Source: Diaphorobacter ruginosibacter (GTDB lineage: Bacteria > Pseudomonadota > Gammaproteobacteria > Burkholderiales > Burkholderiaceae_C). Taken from it: DNA of 64,000 bases. Each line of letters begins with the position of its first letter. Position 1 is the stretch's first letter. Location: contig NZ_CP060714.1 in assembly GCF_014395975.1 (NCBI RefSeq), positions 3,844,001 to 3,908,000 of the forward strand, read 5' to 3'. Below the pieces are notes generated by a model. It was not told the origin of the DNA, did no database searches, and saw nothing but the letters and a program-made list of their open reading frames with translations. Below are positions 1 through 8,729 of this stretch, piece by piece. The position numbers and the translations under genes were made by a program.

Positions 1-982
1 GGTCGCCCATGGCCGCCTTGATGGCATTGGTTTCGTTCAGGTCGCCCAGCGGCGTGGACGTGCCGTGCGCGTTCAGGTAGTCCACCTGATCCGCATTCAC
101 GCCCGCATTGCGCAACGCGTTGAGCATCGCGCGGCGCGGGCCGTCCATGTTGGGAGCGGTCATGTGACCGGCATCGGCGCTCATGCCATATCCCGCCAGC
201 TCGGCGTAGATCTTGGCACCGCGCGCCTTGGCGTGTTCGTACTCTTCGAGCACCATCACGCCGGCACCTTCACCCAGGACAAAGCCATCACGGTCTTTGT
301 CCCAGGGGCGCGACGCCGTCTTGGGGTCGTCATTGCGGGTGGACAGTGCGCGCATGGCGGCAAAGCCACCCACGCCCAGCGGAGACACCGTGGACTCCGT
401 ACCACCAGCGACCACCACATCGGCATCGCCATATTCAATCATGCGCCCTGCTTCGCCGATGCAGTGCAGCCCCGTTGTGCAGGCAGTCACCACCGACAGA
501 TTCGGGCCCTTGAAGCCGAATCGCATGGACACATGGCCCGCCACCATGTTGATGATGGAGGCAGGAACGAAGAACGGCGTGATGCGGCGCGGGCCGCGGG
601 CCGCCAGTTCTGCGTGGGTATTCTCGATCAGCGGAAGTCCACCGATGCCCGAGCCGATCACGCAACCGATGCGTGTGGCCAGGTCTTCCGACAGGGCTTC
701 GCCAATCGGCAGCCCTGCATCGATGACGGCTTGCTCCGCAGCCGCAATGCCGAAGTGGATGAACGTGTCCATGGAGCGCGCATCCTTGGCGCTCATGTAC
801 TTCTCCACATCAAACCCCTTGACCTCACCCGCAATCTTGCAGGAGAAGTTCGACGCGTCGAACTTGGTGATGAGATCAATGCCGGATTGGCCGGCCAGGA
901 TATTGGCCCAGGCCTCGCTCACCGTGTTTCCAACGGGAGTGATGCAGCCCAGACCGGTCACGACAACGCGACGACGGCTCAT
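1..982 (-). CDS. fabF: beta-ketoacyl-ACP synthase II (3' end outside window)
   Basis: Condenses malonyl-ACP with acyl-ACP in cytoplasmic fatty-acid elongation. The frame read back from the ATG at 982 begins MSRRRVVVTGLGCITPVG, a typical KAS II N-terminus. The nucleophile motif VVTACTTGLH puts the active-site cysteine at residue 168. The frame stays open to base 1, so about 327 of the usual 410-415 residues are present and the catalytic histidines near the C-terminus are mostly missing: one HGTSTPLGD motif is visible close to the edge. It is the last visible gene of the rpmF-plsX-fab cluster and starts 36 bases after acpP. Family assignment is secure; the truncation is only the window edge. 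Confidence 0.95.
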   Translation of the reverse strand, partial: MSRRRVVVTGLGCITPVGNTVSEAWANILAGQSGIDLITKFDASNFSCKIAGEVKGFDVEKYMSAKDARSMDTFIHFGIAAAEQAVIDAGLPIGEALSEDLATRIGCVIGSGIGGLPLIENTHAELAARGPRRITPFFVPASIINMVAGHVSMRFGFKGPNLSVVTACTTGLHCIGEAGRMIEYGDADVVVAGGTESTVSPLGVGGFAAMRALSTRNDDPKTASRPWDKDRDGFVLGEGAGVMVLEEYEHAKARGAKIYAELAGYGMSADAGHMTAPNMDGPRRAMLNALRNAGVNADQVDYLNAHGTSTPLGDLNETNAIKAAMGD

Positions 983-1007
983 GCGTTCAAACTTTCTGCT
1001 GATCTAC

Positions 1008-1029
1008 AAAAGGCCTGATCAGGCCTTTT
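1008..1029 (-). terminator. perfect palindrome over the acpP stop codon
   Basis: AAAAGGCC, TGATCA, GGCCTTTT is a perfect 22-base palindrome. The acpP stop (TGA, minus strand) is in its centre. It has A and T runs on both sides and sits in the 36-base acpP-fabF gap, so it could act as a weak terminator, attenuator or processing site that uncouples abundant acpP mRNA from fabF. The hairpin is seen; its role is inferred. Confidence 0.5.
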
Positions 1030-1258
1030 GATGGGTGTTGGCGTAGTCGATGGCGTTCTGCACCGTGGTGATCTTCTCTGCGTCTTCGTCAGGAATCTCG
1101 ATGCCGAACTCATCTTCCAGAGCCATCACCAGTTCGACCGTGTCCAGGGAGTCAGCGCCCAGGTCAGCCACGAAGGCCTTTTCGTTGGTCACTTGGGACT
1201 CTTCCACACCGAGTTGTTCGGCAATGATTTTCTTGACACGTGCTTCGATATCGCTCAT
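1019..1258 (-). CDS. acpP: acyl carrier protein
   Basis: Carries growing acyl chains on a 4'-phosphopantetheine arm. The 79-residue acidic product has the helix-II motif GADSLDTVE, with serine 37 as the attachment site. Length and composition are those of a canonical bacterial AcpP. It lies between fabG (104-base gap upstream) and fabF (36-base gap downstream). The larger upstream gap leaves room for its own promoter, as is usual for this highly expressed gene, but I could not pick one out. Confidence 0.98.
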   Translation of the reverse strand: MSDIEARVKKIIAEQLGVEESQVTNEKAFVADLGADSLDTVELVMALEDEFGIEIPDEDAEKITTVQNAIDYANTHQKA

Positions 1259-1362
1259 GGTTTCCCTCAGGGGGTTGTGAATGAATCCGCGATTTTAACT
1301 GCTTCGGGCAAATGCCCCTAACAGCCAGCCGTACGGACCAACCGGCACTGACCTTGTTTGTA

Positions 1363-2112
1363 CTACATGTACATGCCGCCGTTGACGTGCAGCTCCTGCC
1401 CCGTCACGTAGCCTGCCCCCTTGGAGGCCAGATAGGCCACCGCATGGGCGATGTCGCTCGGCTGACCCAGATCGCCCATGGCGATCTGCGACTTCAGCGC
1501 CGCCTTCTGCTCGTCGGGGAGACTTGCCGTCATGTCCGTTGCGATGAAGCCCGGAGCAACGCAGTTCACGGTGATGCCGCGGCTGCCCAGTTCACGGGCC
1601 AGGGCACGCGTCATACCCGCCACACCGGCCTTCGCGGCAGCGTAGTTGGCCTGGCCCGGATTGCCCGAGGCGCCCACCACGCTGGTGATGCTGATGATGC
1701 GGCCGAAGCGCTGCTTCATCATCGGGCGAATAGCCGCACGGCTTACTCGGAATACGGCCTTCAGATTGGTGTCGATGACGGCATCCCAATCGTCATCCTT
1801 CATGCGCATGGCCAGGGTGTCGCGCGTAATACCCGCATTGTTCACCAGGACATGCAGGCCACCGAATTCCTTGACGGTGGCGTCGATCAGCGCATCGACC
1901 GCCGCGCCGTCGGTGACATTCAGCTTCACGCCCTTGCCGCCGCTGGCCGCAAGCGCTTCGTGGATGCGTGCCGCGCCATCATCCGACGTGGCGGTGCCGA
2001 TCACGCGATAGCCGCGCGCAGCCAGTTCGGCAGCAATGGCCGCACCAATGCCGCGGGTGGCGCCGGTGACCAGCGCGATCTGAGGAGTGGAGGAGGTGTT
2101 GGTTTCGCTCAT
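1363..2112 (-). CDS. fabG: 3-oxoacyl-ACP reductase
   Basis: NADPH-dependent reduction of beta-ketoacyl-ACP in fatty-acid elongation. The 249-residue short-chain dehydrogenase has the nucleotide-binding TGATRGIGAAI near residue 17, the NNAG motif (VLVNNAGITRD), the catalytic serine in SITSVVGASG and the YAAAKAG Tyr-x3-Lys pair, and ends in VNGGMYM, typical of FabG. The start ATG overlaps the fabD stop by four bases (ATGA), implying translational coupling. Context within the fab cluster separates it from the other SDRs in this window. Confidence 0.96.
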   Translation of the reverse strand: MSETNTSSTPQIALVTGATRGIGAAIAAELAARGYRVIGTATSDDGAARIHEALAASGGKGVKLNVTDGAAVDALIDATVKEFGGLHVLVNNAGITRDTLAMRMKDDDWDAVIDTNLKAVFRVSRAAIRPMMKQRFGRIISITSVVGASGNPGQANYAAAKAGVAGMTRALARELGSRGITVNCVAPGFIATDMTASLPDEQKAALKSQIAMGDLGQPSDIAHAVAYLASKGAGYVTGQELHVNGGMYM

Positions 2113-3062
2113 GCCAGCAATTCTTTGGTTTCTGCCAATGTGGCCGGATCATAAATGGATGCACCGACCAGTTCTGCGTCGATGCGCTTGATCAGGCCGG
2201 CGAGCACCTTGCCCGGACCGCATTCGATGACATGCGACACGCCGCGCGACTTGAGCGCCTGCACGCATTCCACCCAGCGCACCGGACCGAAGGCCTGGCG
2301 GTAGAGCGCATCACGGATCCGATCAGCATCGGTCTCGACGGCCACATCCACGTTGTTGAGCACGGGAATCTGCGCGGCACCCAGCTCCAGCGCGGCAAGC
2401 GCGACACGCAGCTTTTCCGCGGCAGGCTTCATCAGGCTCGAATGGAACGGCGCCGACACGGGCAGCGGCAGCGCGCGCTTGGCTCCCGCGGCCTTGAGCA
2501 CCTCGCAGGCCTTGTCTACGCCCGCCTTCGAGCCGGCGATCACGGTCTGCGCGGGATCATTGAAATTCACGGCCTCAACCACTTCGCCGGAGCCCGCGCC
2601 GAAACTGGCTGCCGCCTCTGCACAGCCGGCCACCACCTTGGCCGAATCCAGCCCCAGGATGGCGGCCATCGCGCCCACGCCCACCGGAACGGCTTCCTGC
2701 ATCGCAGCCGCACGCAGGCGCACCAGCGGAGCCGCCTGGGCCAGCGTCAGCACACCCGATGCCACCAGGGCGGAATACTCACCAAGCGAGTGCCCGGCCA
2801 CCGCCGCAGGCAGTGCGCCCCCCTCGGAGCGCCACACGCGCCATGCCGCCACGCCGGCAACCAGCATCACGGGCTGGGTGTTGGTGGTCAGTGCCAGCGC
2901 CTCCTTGGGGCCCTCATGGATCAGCTTGGCGACATCTTCACCCAGCGCATCGGATGCCTCGCGCAGGGTCTCCGCCACCACGGGATGGTCGCCCCAGCCG
3001 TCAAGCATGCCGACAGATTGCGAGCCTTGGCCCGGAAAAACAAAAGCAAATGTTTTGGACAT
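2109..3062 (-). CDS. fabD: malonyl-CoA:ACP transacylase
   Basis: Transfers malonyl from CoA to ACP, supplying the elongation cycle. At 317 residues it has the family length. N-terminal FVFPGQGSQSVGM and the nucleophile elbow AGHSLGEYSALVASG (serine about 92) are present, as is the later PVSAPFHSSLM histidine motif. It lies between fabH (89-base gap) and fabG (4-base overlap) in the same transcription direction. Confidence 0.97.
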   Translation of the reverse strand: MSKTFAFVFPGQGSQSVGMLDGWGDHPVVAETLREASDALGEDVAKLIHEGPKEALALTTNTQPVMLVAGVAAWRVWRSEGGALPAAVAGHSLGEYSALVASGVLTLAQAAPLVRLRAAAMQEAVPVGVGAMAAILGLDSAKVVAGCAEAAASFGAGSGEVVEAVNFNDPAQTVIAGSKAGVDKACEVLKAAGAKRALPLPVSAPFHSSLMKPAAEKLRVALAALELGAAQIPVLNNVDVAVETDADRIRDALYRQAFGPVRWVECVQALKSRGVSHVIECGPGKVLAGLIKRIDAELVGASIYDPATLAETKELLA

Positions 3063-3151
3063 AGGGATTTGTGTTTTCTAGTGCAGACGAACGGGCGACC
3101 CCCACGCGGCCAACACAGCCACGGCAGGGAAACCACCCGCTCAGTAAGGAA

Positions 3152-4129
3152 TTACATCGTCAGGAGCACGGCGCCCCAGGTGAAGCCGCCACCCACGCCC
3201 TCGAGCAGCAGGTTCTGGCCCGGCTTGATCTGCCCGGTACGCACGCCGTGATCGAGCGCCAGCGGAATCGATGCAGCCGACGTGTTGCCGTGCTGATCGA
3301 CAGTGACGATCACCTTCTCCATGGGCAGCTTGAGCTTGCGCGCGGTACTCTGCATGATGCGGATGTTGGCCTGGTGCGGAATCAACCAGTCGATGTCGGC
3401 ATCGGTCAGGTTGGCCTTCTCCAGCGTGGCGCGAGCAGCCTTCTCCAGCACGCCCACCGCCAGCTTGAACACCGCCTGCCCATCCATCTTGAGCAACGGA
3501 TCGCCGAGGATCTGGCCACCGTAGACGTTGCCCGGCACGCACAGGATGTCGACGTGGCGGCCATCGGCATGCAGGTCGCTTGCCAGGATGCCCGGCTTGT
3601 CGGAGGCCTCCAGCACCACGGCACCCGCGCCGTCGCCGAACAGCACGCAGGTCGTGCGGTCGTTGAAATCAAGAATGCGGCTGAAGACTTCCGAGCCCAC
3701 GACCAGCGCACGGTTGGCGGCGCCCGTCTGGAGCATGGCATCGGCCACGGTCAATGCATAGACAAAACCGCTGCAGACTGCCTGCACGTCGAACGCCGGG
3801 CAACCGTGCACACCCAGCTTGTTCTGCAGGATGGCGGCGGTCGAGGGGAACACCATGTCGGGCGTCGAAGTCGCCACGATGATCAGGTCGATGTCATCGG
3901 CCGTGATGCCGGCCGCCTCGATGGCCCTGCGCGAAGCCTCCACGGCCAGATCGCTGCTGGCCACGTCGCGCCCGGCAAAGTGGCGCGCCTTGATGCCGGT
4001 ACGCTCGACAATCCATTGGTCCGATGTCTCGATGCCGCGCTGGGCCAGCTCGGCCACCAGGTCATCATTGGTCACAAGGCGGGGCGGCAGGTAGCTGCCC
4101 GTGCCGGTAATACGTGAATAGCGTCTCAT
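3152..4129 (-). CDS. fabH: beta-ketoacyl-ACP synthase III
   Basis: Initiates fatty-acid synthesis by condensing acetyl-CoA with malonyl-ACP. The 325-residue protein has the Cys-His-Asn triad of KAS III: DVQAVCSGFVYAL (cysteine 119), LIPHQANIRIM, and QHGNTSAASIPLAL. The C-terminal GVGGGFTWGAVLL is the family's characteristic end. Its ATG directly abuts the plsX stop codon (no spacing), so the two are probably coupled. Confidence 0.97.
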   Translation of the reverse strand: MRRYSRITGTGSYLPPRLVTNDDLVAELAQRGIETSDQWIVERTGIKARHFAGRDVASSDLAVEASRRAIEAAGITADDIDLIIVATSTPDMVFPSTAAILQNKLGVHGCPAFDVQAVCSGFVYALTVADAMLQTGAANRALVVGSEVFSRILDFNDRTTCVLFGDGAGAVVLEASDKPGILASDLHADGRHVDILCVPGNVYGGQILGDPLLKMDGQAVFKLAVGVLEKAARATLEKANLTDADIDWLIPHQANIRIMQSTARKLKLPMEKVIVTVDQHGNTSAASIPLALDHGVRTGQIKPGQNLLLEGVGGGFTWGAVLLTM

Positions 4130-5182
4130 TTATGGTGCGGCCGACGGCGAGTCGGACAAAGCTGGAGCCACGCTCCCCGTCAGCAGCGGCGCCGCATGGG
4201 CGACCTGGGTCCTGACACGGTCGAGCAGATTATTGCGAGCTGCATCATACGCCCGGTTCAGCGCGTGCTCGAATGCGGTCGCGTCGGCCGAGCCGTGGCT
4301 CTTGAAGACCAGGCCGCGCAGGCCCAGCAGTGCCGCACCGTTGTAGCGGCGATGATCCATGCGCTTCATCAGCGCAGATAGAACAGGATAAGCAACGATA
4401 GCTGCAATTTTCGTGAAGATATTGCGTTTGAACTCGCTCTTGAGCCCGCCCACGATCATCGACGCCACCCCCTCGGAGGCCTTGAGCGCGACATTGCCGA
4501 CAAAGCCGTCACAGACGACGATGTCCACGACGCCCTTGAAAATGTCATTGCCCTCGACGTTGCCGTAGAAATTCAGATCACCGCGTGCGCCGGCTTCGCG
4601 GAGCAATTCGCCGGTCTTCTTGATGACCTCGCTGCCTTTGATCGCCTCTTCGCCAATATTCAGCAGGCCCACTGCGGGGCGCTCGCTGTCCTGGAGCACC
4701 GATACCAGCGCCGAGCCCATCACCGCGAACTGCAGCAGGTGATCGGCGGTGCAGTCCACGTTCGCGCCCAGATCGAGCACGGTGGTGGCCGACCCCTTGT
4801 CGTTGGGGATCTGGGTGGCAATCGCAGGACGGTCGATGCCGTCCAGTGTCTTGAGCAGGTAGCGCGCGATCGCCATCAGCGCGCCGGTATTGCCGGCGGA
4901 AACGGCCACCTGGGCCTCGCCATCCTTCACGCGCTGAATGGCCACGCGCATCGACGAGTCCTTCTTGCGGCGCAACGCCACTTCCACCGCGTCATCCATG
5001 GTCACCACTTCGGTGGCGATGACAACCTTGGCGCGCTCATGCCTGAAGTCACGAAGACTGGCCTCCTGCCCGACCAGCAGCAGCTGGGCATCCGGGTGTT
5101 TTTCGAGAAATTGACGGCACGCGGGAAGCGTGACGCCAGGGCCATGATCGCCCCCCATGCAGTCGACAGCCAGTGTGATCAT
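4130..5182 (-). CDS. plsX: phosphate acyltransferase
   Basis: Makes acyl-phosphate from acyl-ACP for membrane phospholipid synthesis. The 350-residue sequence begins MITLAVDCMGGDHGPGVTLPA, the PlsX signature, and contains SAGNTGALMAIARY, DLGANVDCTADHL, NFYGNVEGNDIFKG and VVCDGFVGNVALKASEG, all typical of the family. It follows rpmF, an association common in bacteria, and abuts fabH. The last 15 or so residues are low-complexity Ala/Pro/Ser. Confidence 0.97.
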   Translation of the reverse strand: MITLAVDCMGGDHGPGVTLPACRQFLEKHPDAQLLLVGQEASLRDFRHERAKVVIATEVVTMDDAVEVALRRKKDSSMRVAIQRVKDGEAQVAVSAGNTGALMAIARYLLKTLDGIDRPAIATQIPNDKGSATTVLDLGANVDCTADHLLQFAVMGSALVSVLQDSERPAVGLLNIGEEAIKGSEVIKKTGELLREAGARGDLNFYGNVEGNDIFKGVVDIVVCDGFVGNVALKASEGVASMIVGGLKSEFKRNIFTKIAAIVAYPVLSALMKRMDHRRYNGAALLGLRGLVFKSHGSADATAFEHALNRAYDAARNNLLDRVRTQVAHAAPLLTGSVAPALSDSPSAAP

Positions 5183-5250
5183 TTAGGCAAAGTGGTCAGG
5201 CAAGGAATGCATGCCTGAAAAAATGATAGGAAACGCCATTAAACGACAAA

Positions 5251-5282
5251 GGCCCGCGCTACCGGTTTGTAGCAACGGGCCT
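5251..5282 (-). terminator. hairpin between rpmF and plsX, possible attenuator
   Basis: On the minus strand, arms GGCCCG...GCTAC and GTAGC...CGGGCC pair around an AAACCG loop and are followed by TTTGTCG. It sits 23-54 bases downstream of the rpmF stop and about 70 bases before plsX. It resembles a leaky terminator that would give more rpmF than plsX-fab transcript. Pairing was judged by eye; the T-tract is short. Confidence 0.5.
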
Positions 5283-5304
5283 TCATCAGCCGGAAGCCTT
5301 GAAT

Positions 5305-5487
5305 TTAGGCTTCGGACTTGTTCTTCAGCACTTGGCGACCACGGTAGAAACCGTTGGGGCTGATGTGGTGACGCAGATGCGTTTCGCCGGTGGTGGGTTC
5401 CACAGCAATGCCCGGCACTGTCAGGGCGTTGTGCGAACGGTGCATGCCGCGCTTGGAGGGGGACTTCTTGTTTTGCTGAACAGCCAT
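5305..5487 (-). CDS. rpmF: 50S ribosomal protein L32
   Basis: Small basic component of the large ribosomal subunit. The 60-residue product MAVQQNKKSPSKRGMHRSHN and onward, ending GRQVLKNKSEA, matches L32 throughout. The frame is open upstream, but the ATG at 5487 is the family start (MAVQQNK). The zinc cysteines of some L32 forms are absent, as in many proteobacterial versions. It lies between yceD and plsX, the common bacterial order. Confidence 0.97.
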   Translation of the reverse strand: MAVQQNKKSPSKRGMHRSHNALTVPGIAVEPTTGETHLRHHISPNGFYRGRQVLKNKSEA

Positions 5488-5661
5488 GATGGCTCCTAGG
5501 GTCTGAAAAGGGTTGGTGAAAAACGCGATTAGCCCATTAAAGACACGAGGGGATTCGCGCGAAACCATCGAGTATAGCTCAATTGCGGGCATTGCTCAAA
5601 TCCGTGCTGCAACGCAGGCCCGGAAGTACCCGCACGTATCCGCATTCCAGGCGCTCACTGC

Positions 5662-6216
5662 TCAATGCTTCTTGTCGTCAACCCGCAGGCTGGCCAGGGC
5701 CGCGAACGGATTGGTCTTCTGCGTATTGGCTTCCTCGAAGTCATCGTCGGTGGACTTCATGACCACCTGCGAGGGGCACTCCTCGTGCTTGGGCACCACG
5801 GGCAGTTCCAGCAGCAGTTCGTCCTCGATCAGCTCGCGCAGGTTGAACTCGCGGCTGAGTACCAGGAGGTCTTCCTCGCACTCGTCATCAAGCGCCTCCG
5901 CCGTGGCCTCGTCGGCCACGAAGCGGAATTCCCTGTCGATGTCGATGGGAACATCCACCGGCCCCATGCAGCGCTGGCACTGCATGGGCACCGTGGCGTG
6001 GATGGTCAGGTGCATCCAGATCTGCGAACCGATTCCGGCCACTCCGGAGCGAACCTCGCCAGTGGCTTTCCAGTCCACGAGCAGATCGGGGTGCAGGCCC
6101 TTGGCCTCTTCCGCGACCCGCTTGTACTTGAGCAGCGAATCATGGCCGGACAGCTGGGCACCCGCCTGGGCGAATGCCTTGATATCCAGTCGATCGGGGG
6201 AGAGTTCCTTTGTCAT
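5662..6216 (-). CDS. yceD: YceD/DUF177 family protein (23S rRNA accumulation)
   Basis: Family members are linked to large-subunit ribosome biogenesis and 23S rRNA accumulation. The 184-residue acidic protein has the family core IHATVPMQCQRCMGPVDVPID, with a Cys-x2-Cys pair, then the acidic CEEDLLVLSREFNLRELIEDELLLELP and a later cysteine in HEECPSQV. It is encoded immediately upstream of rpmF, the standard arrangement. Only 25 bases separate its start from the divergent maf gene, so the two promoters must overlap or lie inside the genes. Confidence 0.92.
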   Translation of the reverse strand: MTKELSPDRLDIKAFAQAGAQLSGHDSLLKYKRVAEEAKGLHPDLLVDWKATGEVRSGVAGIGSQIWMHLTIHATVPMQCQRCMGPVDVPIDIDREFRFVADEATAEALDDECEEDLLVLSREFNLRELIEDELLLELPVVPKHEECPSQVVMKSTDDDFEEANTQKTNPFAALASLRVDDKKH

Positions 6217-6241
6217 GCCCGCAGTGTAAGAGAATCAGGGC

Positions 6242-6841
6242 ATGCAGCAATCCACATCCATGACTCGCACCCTGATTTTGGGCTCGACATCACGTTACCG
6301 CCGAGAATTGCTGGAGCGTCTGCGCCTGCCCTTCGAGGTGGCCGCCCCCGAGGTCGACGAAACCCCGCTCCCTGGCGAAAGCCCGCGCGAGCTGGCCCTG
6401 CGCCTTGCGGCTGCCAAGGCCCGCGCCGTCGCCCAGATGCATCCCGGCGCCGTGGTGATCGGATCCGACCAGGTTGCCGACCTCGACGGCAAACCCCTTG
6501 GAAAACCAGGAAATCATGAGCGGGCCGTGGCTCAGCTCAGGGAAATGCGCGGCCATGCCATGGTCTTCCATACCGCGGTGTCGGTGGTATGCCTCGAATC
6601 GGGATTCAGCCAGATCGACCTGGCGCAGGTGCATGTGCGCTTTCGCCACCTGAGCGACGAGGAGATCGAACGCTACCTGCGGGCCGAGCTGCCCTACGAC
6701 TGCGCCGGCAGCGCCAAGAGCGAGGGCCTCGGCATCTCCCTGCTCGATGCCATCGACAGCGACGATCCCACCGCCCTGATCGGCCTGCCGCTGATCCGTA
6801 CCTGCCAGATGCTGCGCGCAGCGGGAATCATGCTGCCATGA
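6242..6841 (+). CDS. maf: Maf-family nucleoside triphosphate pyrophosphatase
   Basis: Maf proteins hydrolyse non-canonical or modified NTPs (the YceF branch prefers 7-methyl-GTP). The 199-residue protein has LILGSTSRYRRELLERL at the N-terminus, the EVDETPLPGE motif, VVIGSDQVADLDGKPLGKPG and the C-terminal SAKSEGLGISLLD. The QV pair after SD and the overall pattern fit the YceF type better than the dTTP/UTP type. A second ATG at 6260 (MTRTLILGS) is an equally plausible start. The stop overlaps the next gene's ATG by four bases. Confidence 0.93.
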   Translation: MQQSTSMTRTLILGSTSRYRRELLERLRLPFEVAAPEVDETPLPGESPRELALRLAAAKARAVAQMHPGAVVIGSDQVADLDGKPLGKPGNHERAVAQLREMRGHAMVFHTAVSVVCLESGFSQIDLAQVHVRFRHLSDEEIERYLRAELPYDCAGSAKSEGLGISLLDAIDSDDPTALIGLPLIRTCQMLRAAGIMLP

Positions 6842-7635
6842 GCGCCTCCGCAAACACCCCGACCTCACGCAAGGGCACCCTCTACCTGGTGCCCGCGCCG
6901 CTTGATTTTGGCTGCGACGTGCAGGCGCCTCTTGAGTCGGTGCTGCCGCAGGGCACGCTGACGACGGCATCCCGGCTGACGCACTGGATCTGCGAGAACG
7001 CCAAGAGCACGCGCGCCTACCTCAAGCGCATCGACGCCCTGCACCCACTGGCTGCCCCGCTGCAGGAGCAGCAGATCGCCGAACTGCCGCGCGAGGTGCA
7101 CAAGAAGGGTGATCACGGAGGCAAGGGGCACGCGCCATTCGATGCGCGCTCGATGCTGGCTCCCGCGCTCGCAGGACACGACATGGGCCTGGTCAGCGAG
7201 GCCGGCATGCCCGCCGTGGCCGATCCCGGCAGCTCGGTGGTGCGCGCCGCCCACGACCTCGGCATCAAAGTTGTACCGCTCGTCGGCCCGGTCTCGCTGC
7301 TGCTGTCCATTGCCGCCAGCGGCCTCAATGGACAGAACTTCGCCTTCGTCGGCTACCTGCCTCAAGACAGCGCGGAGCGCTCGCGCAGGCTGAAGGAACT
7401 GGAGACCCTGGCCCTCAAGCAGGGCCAAACCCAGCTCTTCATCGAGACGCCGTACCGCAACGCGGCCATCTGGCAGGCACTGCTGCACACGCTGCAGCCA
7501 AGCACCCGGCTCGCGCTGGCAAGCGGCCTGACGCTTGAGAGCGCGAACATCCAGAGCCAGCCGGTCAGGTCATGGCGCGACCTGCCCTGCCCCGCCGACA
7601 ACCGCACGCCGACGGTGTTCCTGATCGGCGCCTGA
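6838..7635 (+). CDS. RsmI/YraL-like SAM-dependent methyltransferase
   Basis: A tetrapyrrole-methylase-fold protein of the RsmI family (16S rRNA ribose methylation in E. coli). The 265-residue product has GTLYLVPAPLDFG at the start, LTHWICENAKSTRAYLKRI, GLVSEAGMPAVADPGSSVVRAAHDLGI (the SAM-binding EAGxPxxxDPG motif) and VVPLVGPVSLLLSIAASGLNGQNFAFVGYLP. It is shorter and more divergent in the first strand than canonical RsmI, so it may be the paralogue common in beta-proteobacteria, with unknown substrate. It starts within the maf stop (ATGA), implying coupling. Confidence 0.85.
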   Translation: MSASANTPTSRKGTLYLVPAPLDFGCDVQAPLESVLPQGTLTTASRLTHWICENAKSTRAYLKRIDALHPLAAPLQEQQIAELPREVHKKGDHGGKGHAPFDARSMLAPALAGHDMGLVSEAGMPAVADPGSSVVRAAHDLGIKVVPLVGPVSLLLSIAASGLNGQNFAFVGYLPQDSAERSRRLKELETLALKQGQTQLFIETPYRNAAIWQALLHTLQPSTRLALASGLTLESANIQSQPVRSWRDLPCPADNRTPTVFLIGA

Positions 7636-7673
7636 CGGTCTGCCGGGCCGGGGTCCCCCCCCGGCACCGCGGG

Positions 7674-8726
7674 TCAGCGCACTTGCAGCGCGTTCGACTG
7701 GACGGTCTGCACCGCCCCTGCGCCCATCGCCGCGCCGAATTTCTTCACAAGGCGCTCGGCCACGTTGTCGCGGCGCGTGTAGTCGATCACTTCCTCGGCC
7801 TTGACAACCTCGCGGGCCACATAGCTCACGTTGCCGAGCTGGTCGGCCAGCCCCAGTTCCACGGCCTGCTGGCCGGTCCAGAACAGGCCGCTGAAGGTTT
7901 CGGGCGTTTCCTTCAGGCGATCGCCACGGCCCTTCTTGACCACGCCGATGAACTGCTGGTGGATCTGCTCGAGCATCTGCAGCGCGAACGCGCGCTGCTG
8001 CTCGGACTGCGGGCTGAAGGGATCCAGAAAACCCTTGTTCTCGCCTGCCGTCAGCAGCCGGCGCTCCACACCGAGTTTTTCCATGGTGCCGGTGAAACCG
8101 AAGCCGTCCATCAGAACGCCGATGCTGCCCACGATGCTGGCCTTGTCGACATAGATGTCATCTGCCGCCGAGGCGATGTAATAGGCCGCCGACGCACAGG
8201 TTTCCTCGACCACGGCGTAGACAGGCTTGTTGTGCTTGGCCTTCAGCCGGTAGATCTCGTCGTTGATGATGCCGGCCTGCACCGGGCTGCCGCCGGGCGA
8301 GTTGATCAGCAGCACCACTGCCTTGGAGCCCGAGTCCTCGAAAGCGCTGCGCAGGGCCGCCACGACGAATTCGGCGCTGGCCTCGTTGCCTGCGGCAATC
8401 TCGCCCTTGATGTCCACCACGGCCGTATGGGCCGTGCTCTTGCTGGTCGTGGTCGTCTCGCGCGAGAACAGGACCACGGCAATGCCAATCACCACGAGGA
8501 GCCATGCAAGGCGCAGAAAATTGCGCCAGCGACGGGCCGAACGCTGCTCCTTGAGCGTGGAGAAAACCAGCTTTTCCAGCACATCGCGCTCCCAGCCGGG
8601 CTTGGCACCGGCACCCGCGCTGGAGGTGGCCGCGGCAGGCGTACCGCCGGCGCCCCACAGGTCCGTCATCGCGGGCTCATTGCTGCCTTGCGATCCAGGG
8701 AAATCGGGGCGATTGGGATCAGTCAT
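7674..8726 (-). CDS. sppA: membrane-anchored S49 signal peptide peptidase
   Basis: Degrades cleaved signal peptides in the membrane. At 350 residues it is the short form of the family. A Pro/Gly/Ala-rich N-terminus is followed by one membrane segment (FLRLAWLLVVIGIAVVLFS, about residues 70-88). The periplasmic domain has LLINSPGGSPVQAG, the nucleophile region ETCASAAYYIASAADDIY, IVGSIGVLMDGFGF and the lysine region LLTAGENKGFLDPF. It is the last gene of the rluC-HAD-Rieske-sppA operon, starting three bases after the Rieske stop. Confidence 0.93.
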   Translation of the reverse strand: MTDPNRPDFPGSQGSNEPAMTDLWGAGGTPAAATSSAGAGAKPGWERDVLEKLVFSTLKEQRSARRWRNFLRLAWLLVVIGIAVVLFSRETTTTSKSTAHTAVVDIKGEIAAGNEASAEFVVAALRSAFEDSGSKAVVLLINSPGGSPVQAGIINDEIYRLKAKHNKPVYAVVEETCASAAYYIASAADDIYVDKASIVGSIGVLMDGFGFTGTMEKLGVERRLLTAGENKGFLDPFSPQSEQQRAFALQMLEQIHQQFIGVVKKGRGDRLKETPETFSGLFWTGQQAVELGLADQLGNVSYVAREVVKAEEVIDYTRRDNVAERLVKKFGAAMGAGAVQTVQSNALQVR

Positions 8727-8729
8727 GAA

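Noticed and set aside
65..1018. Open frames on the plus strand opposite fabF
   Set aside because: They are GC-rich shadows; the minus-strand frame has the complete KAS II motifs.
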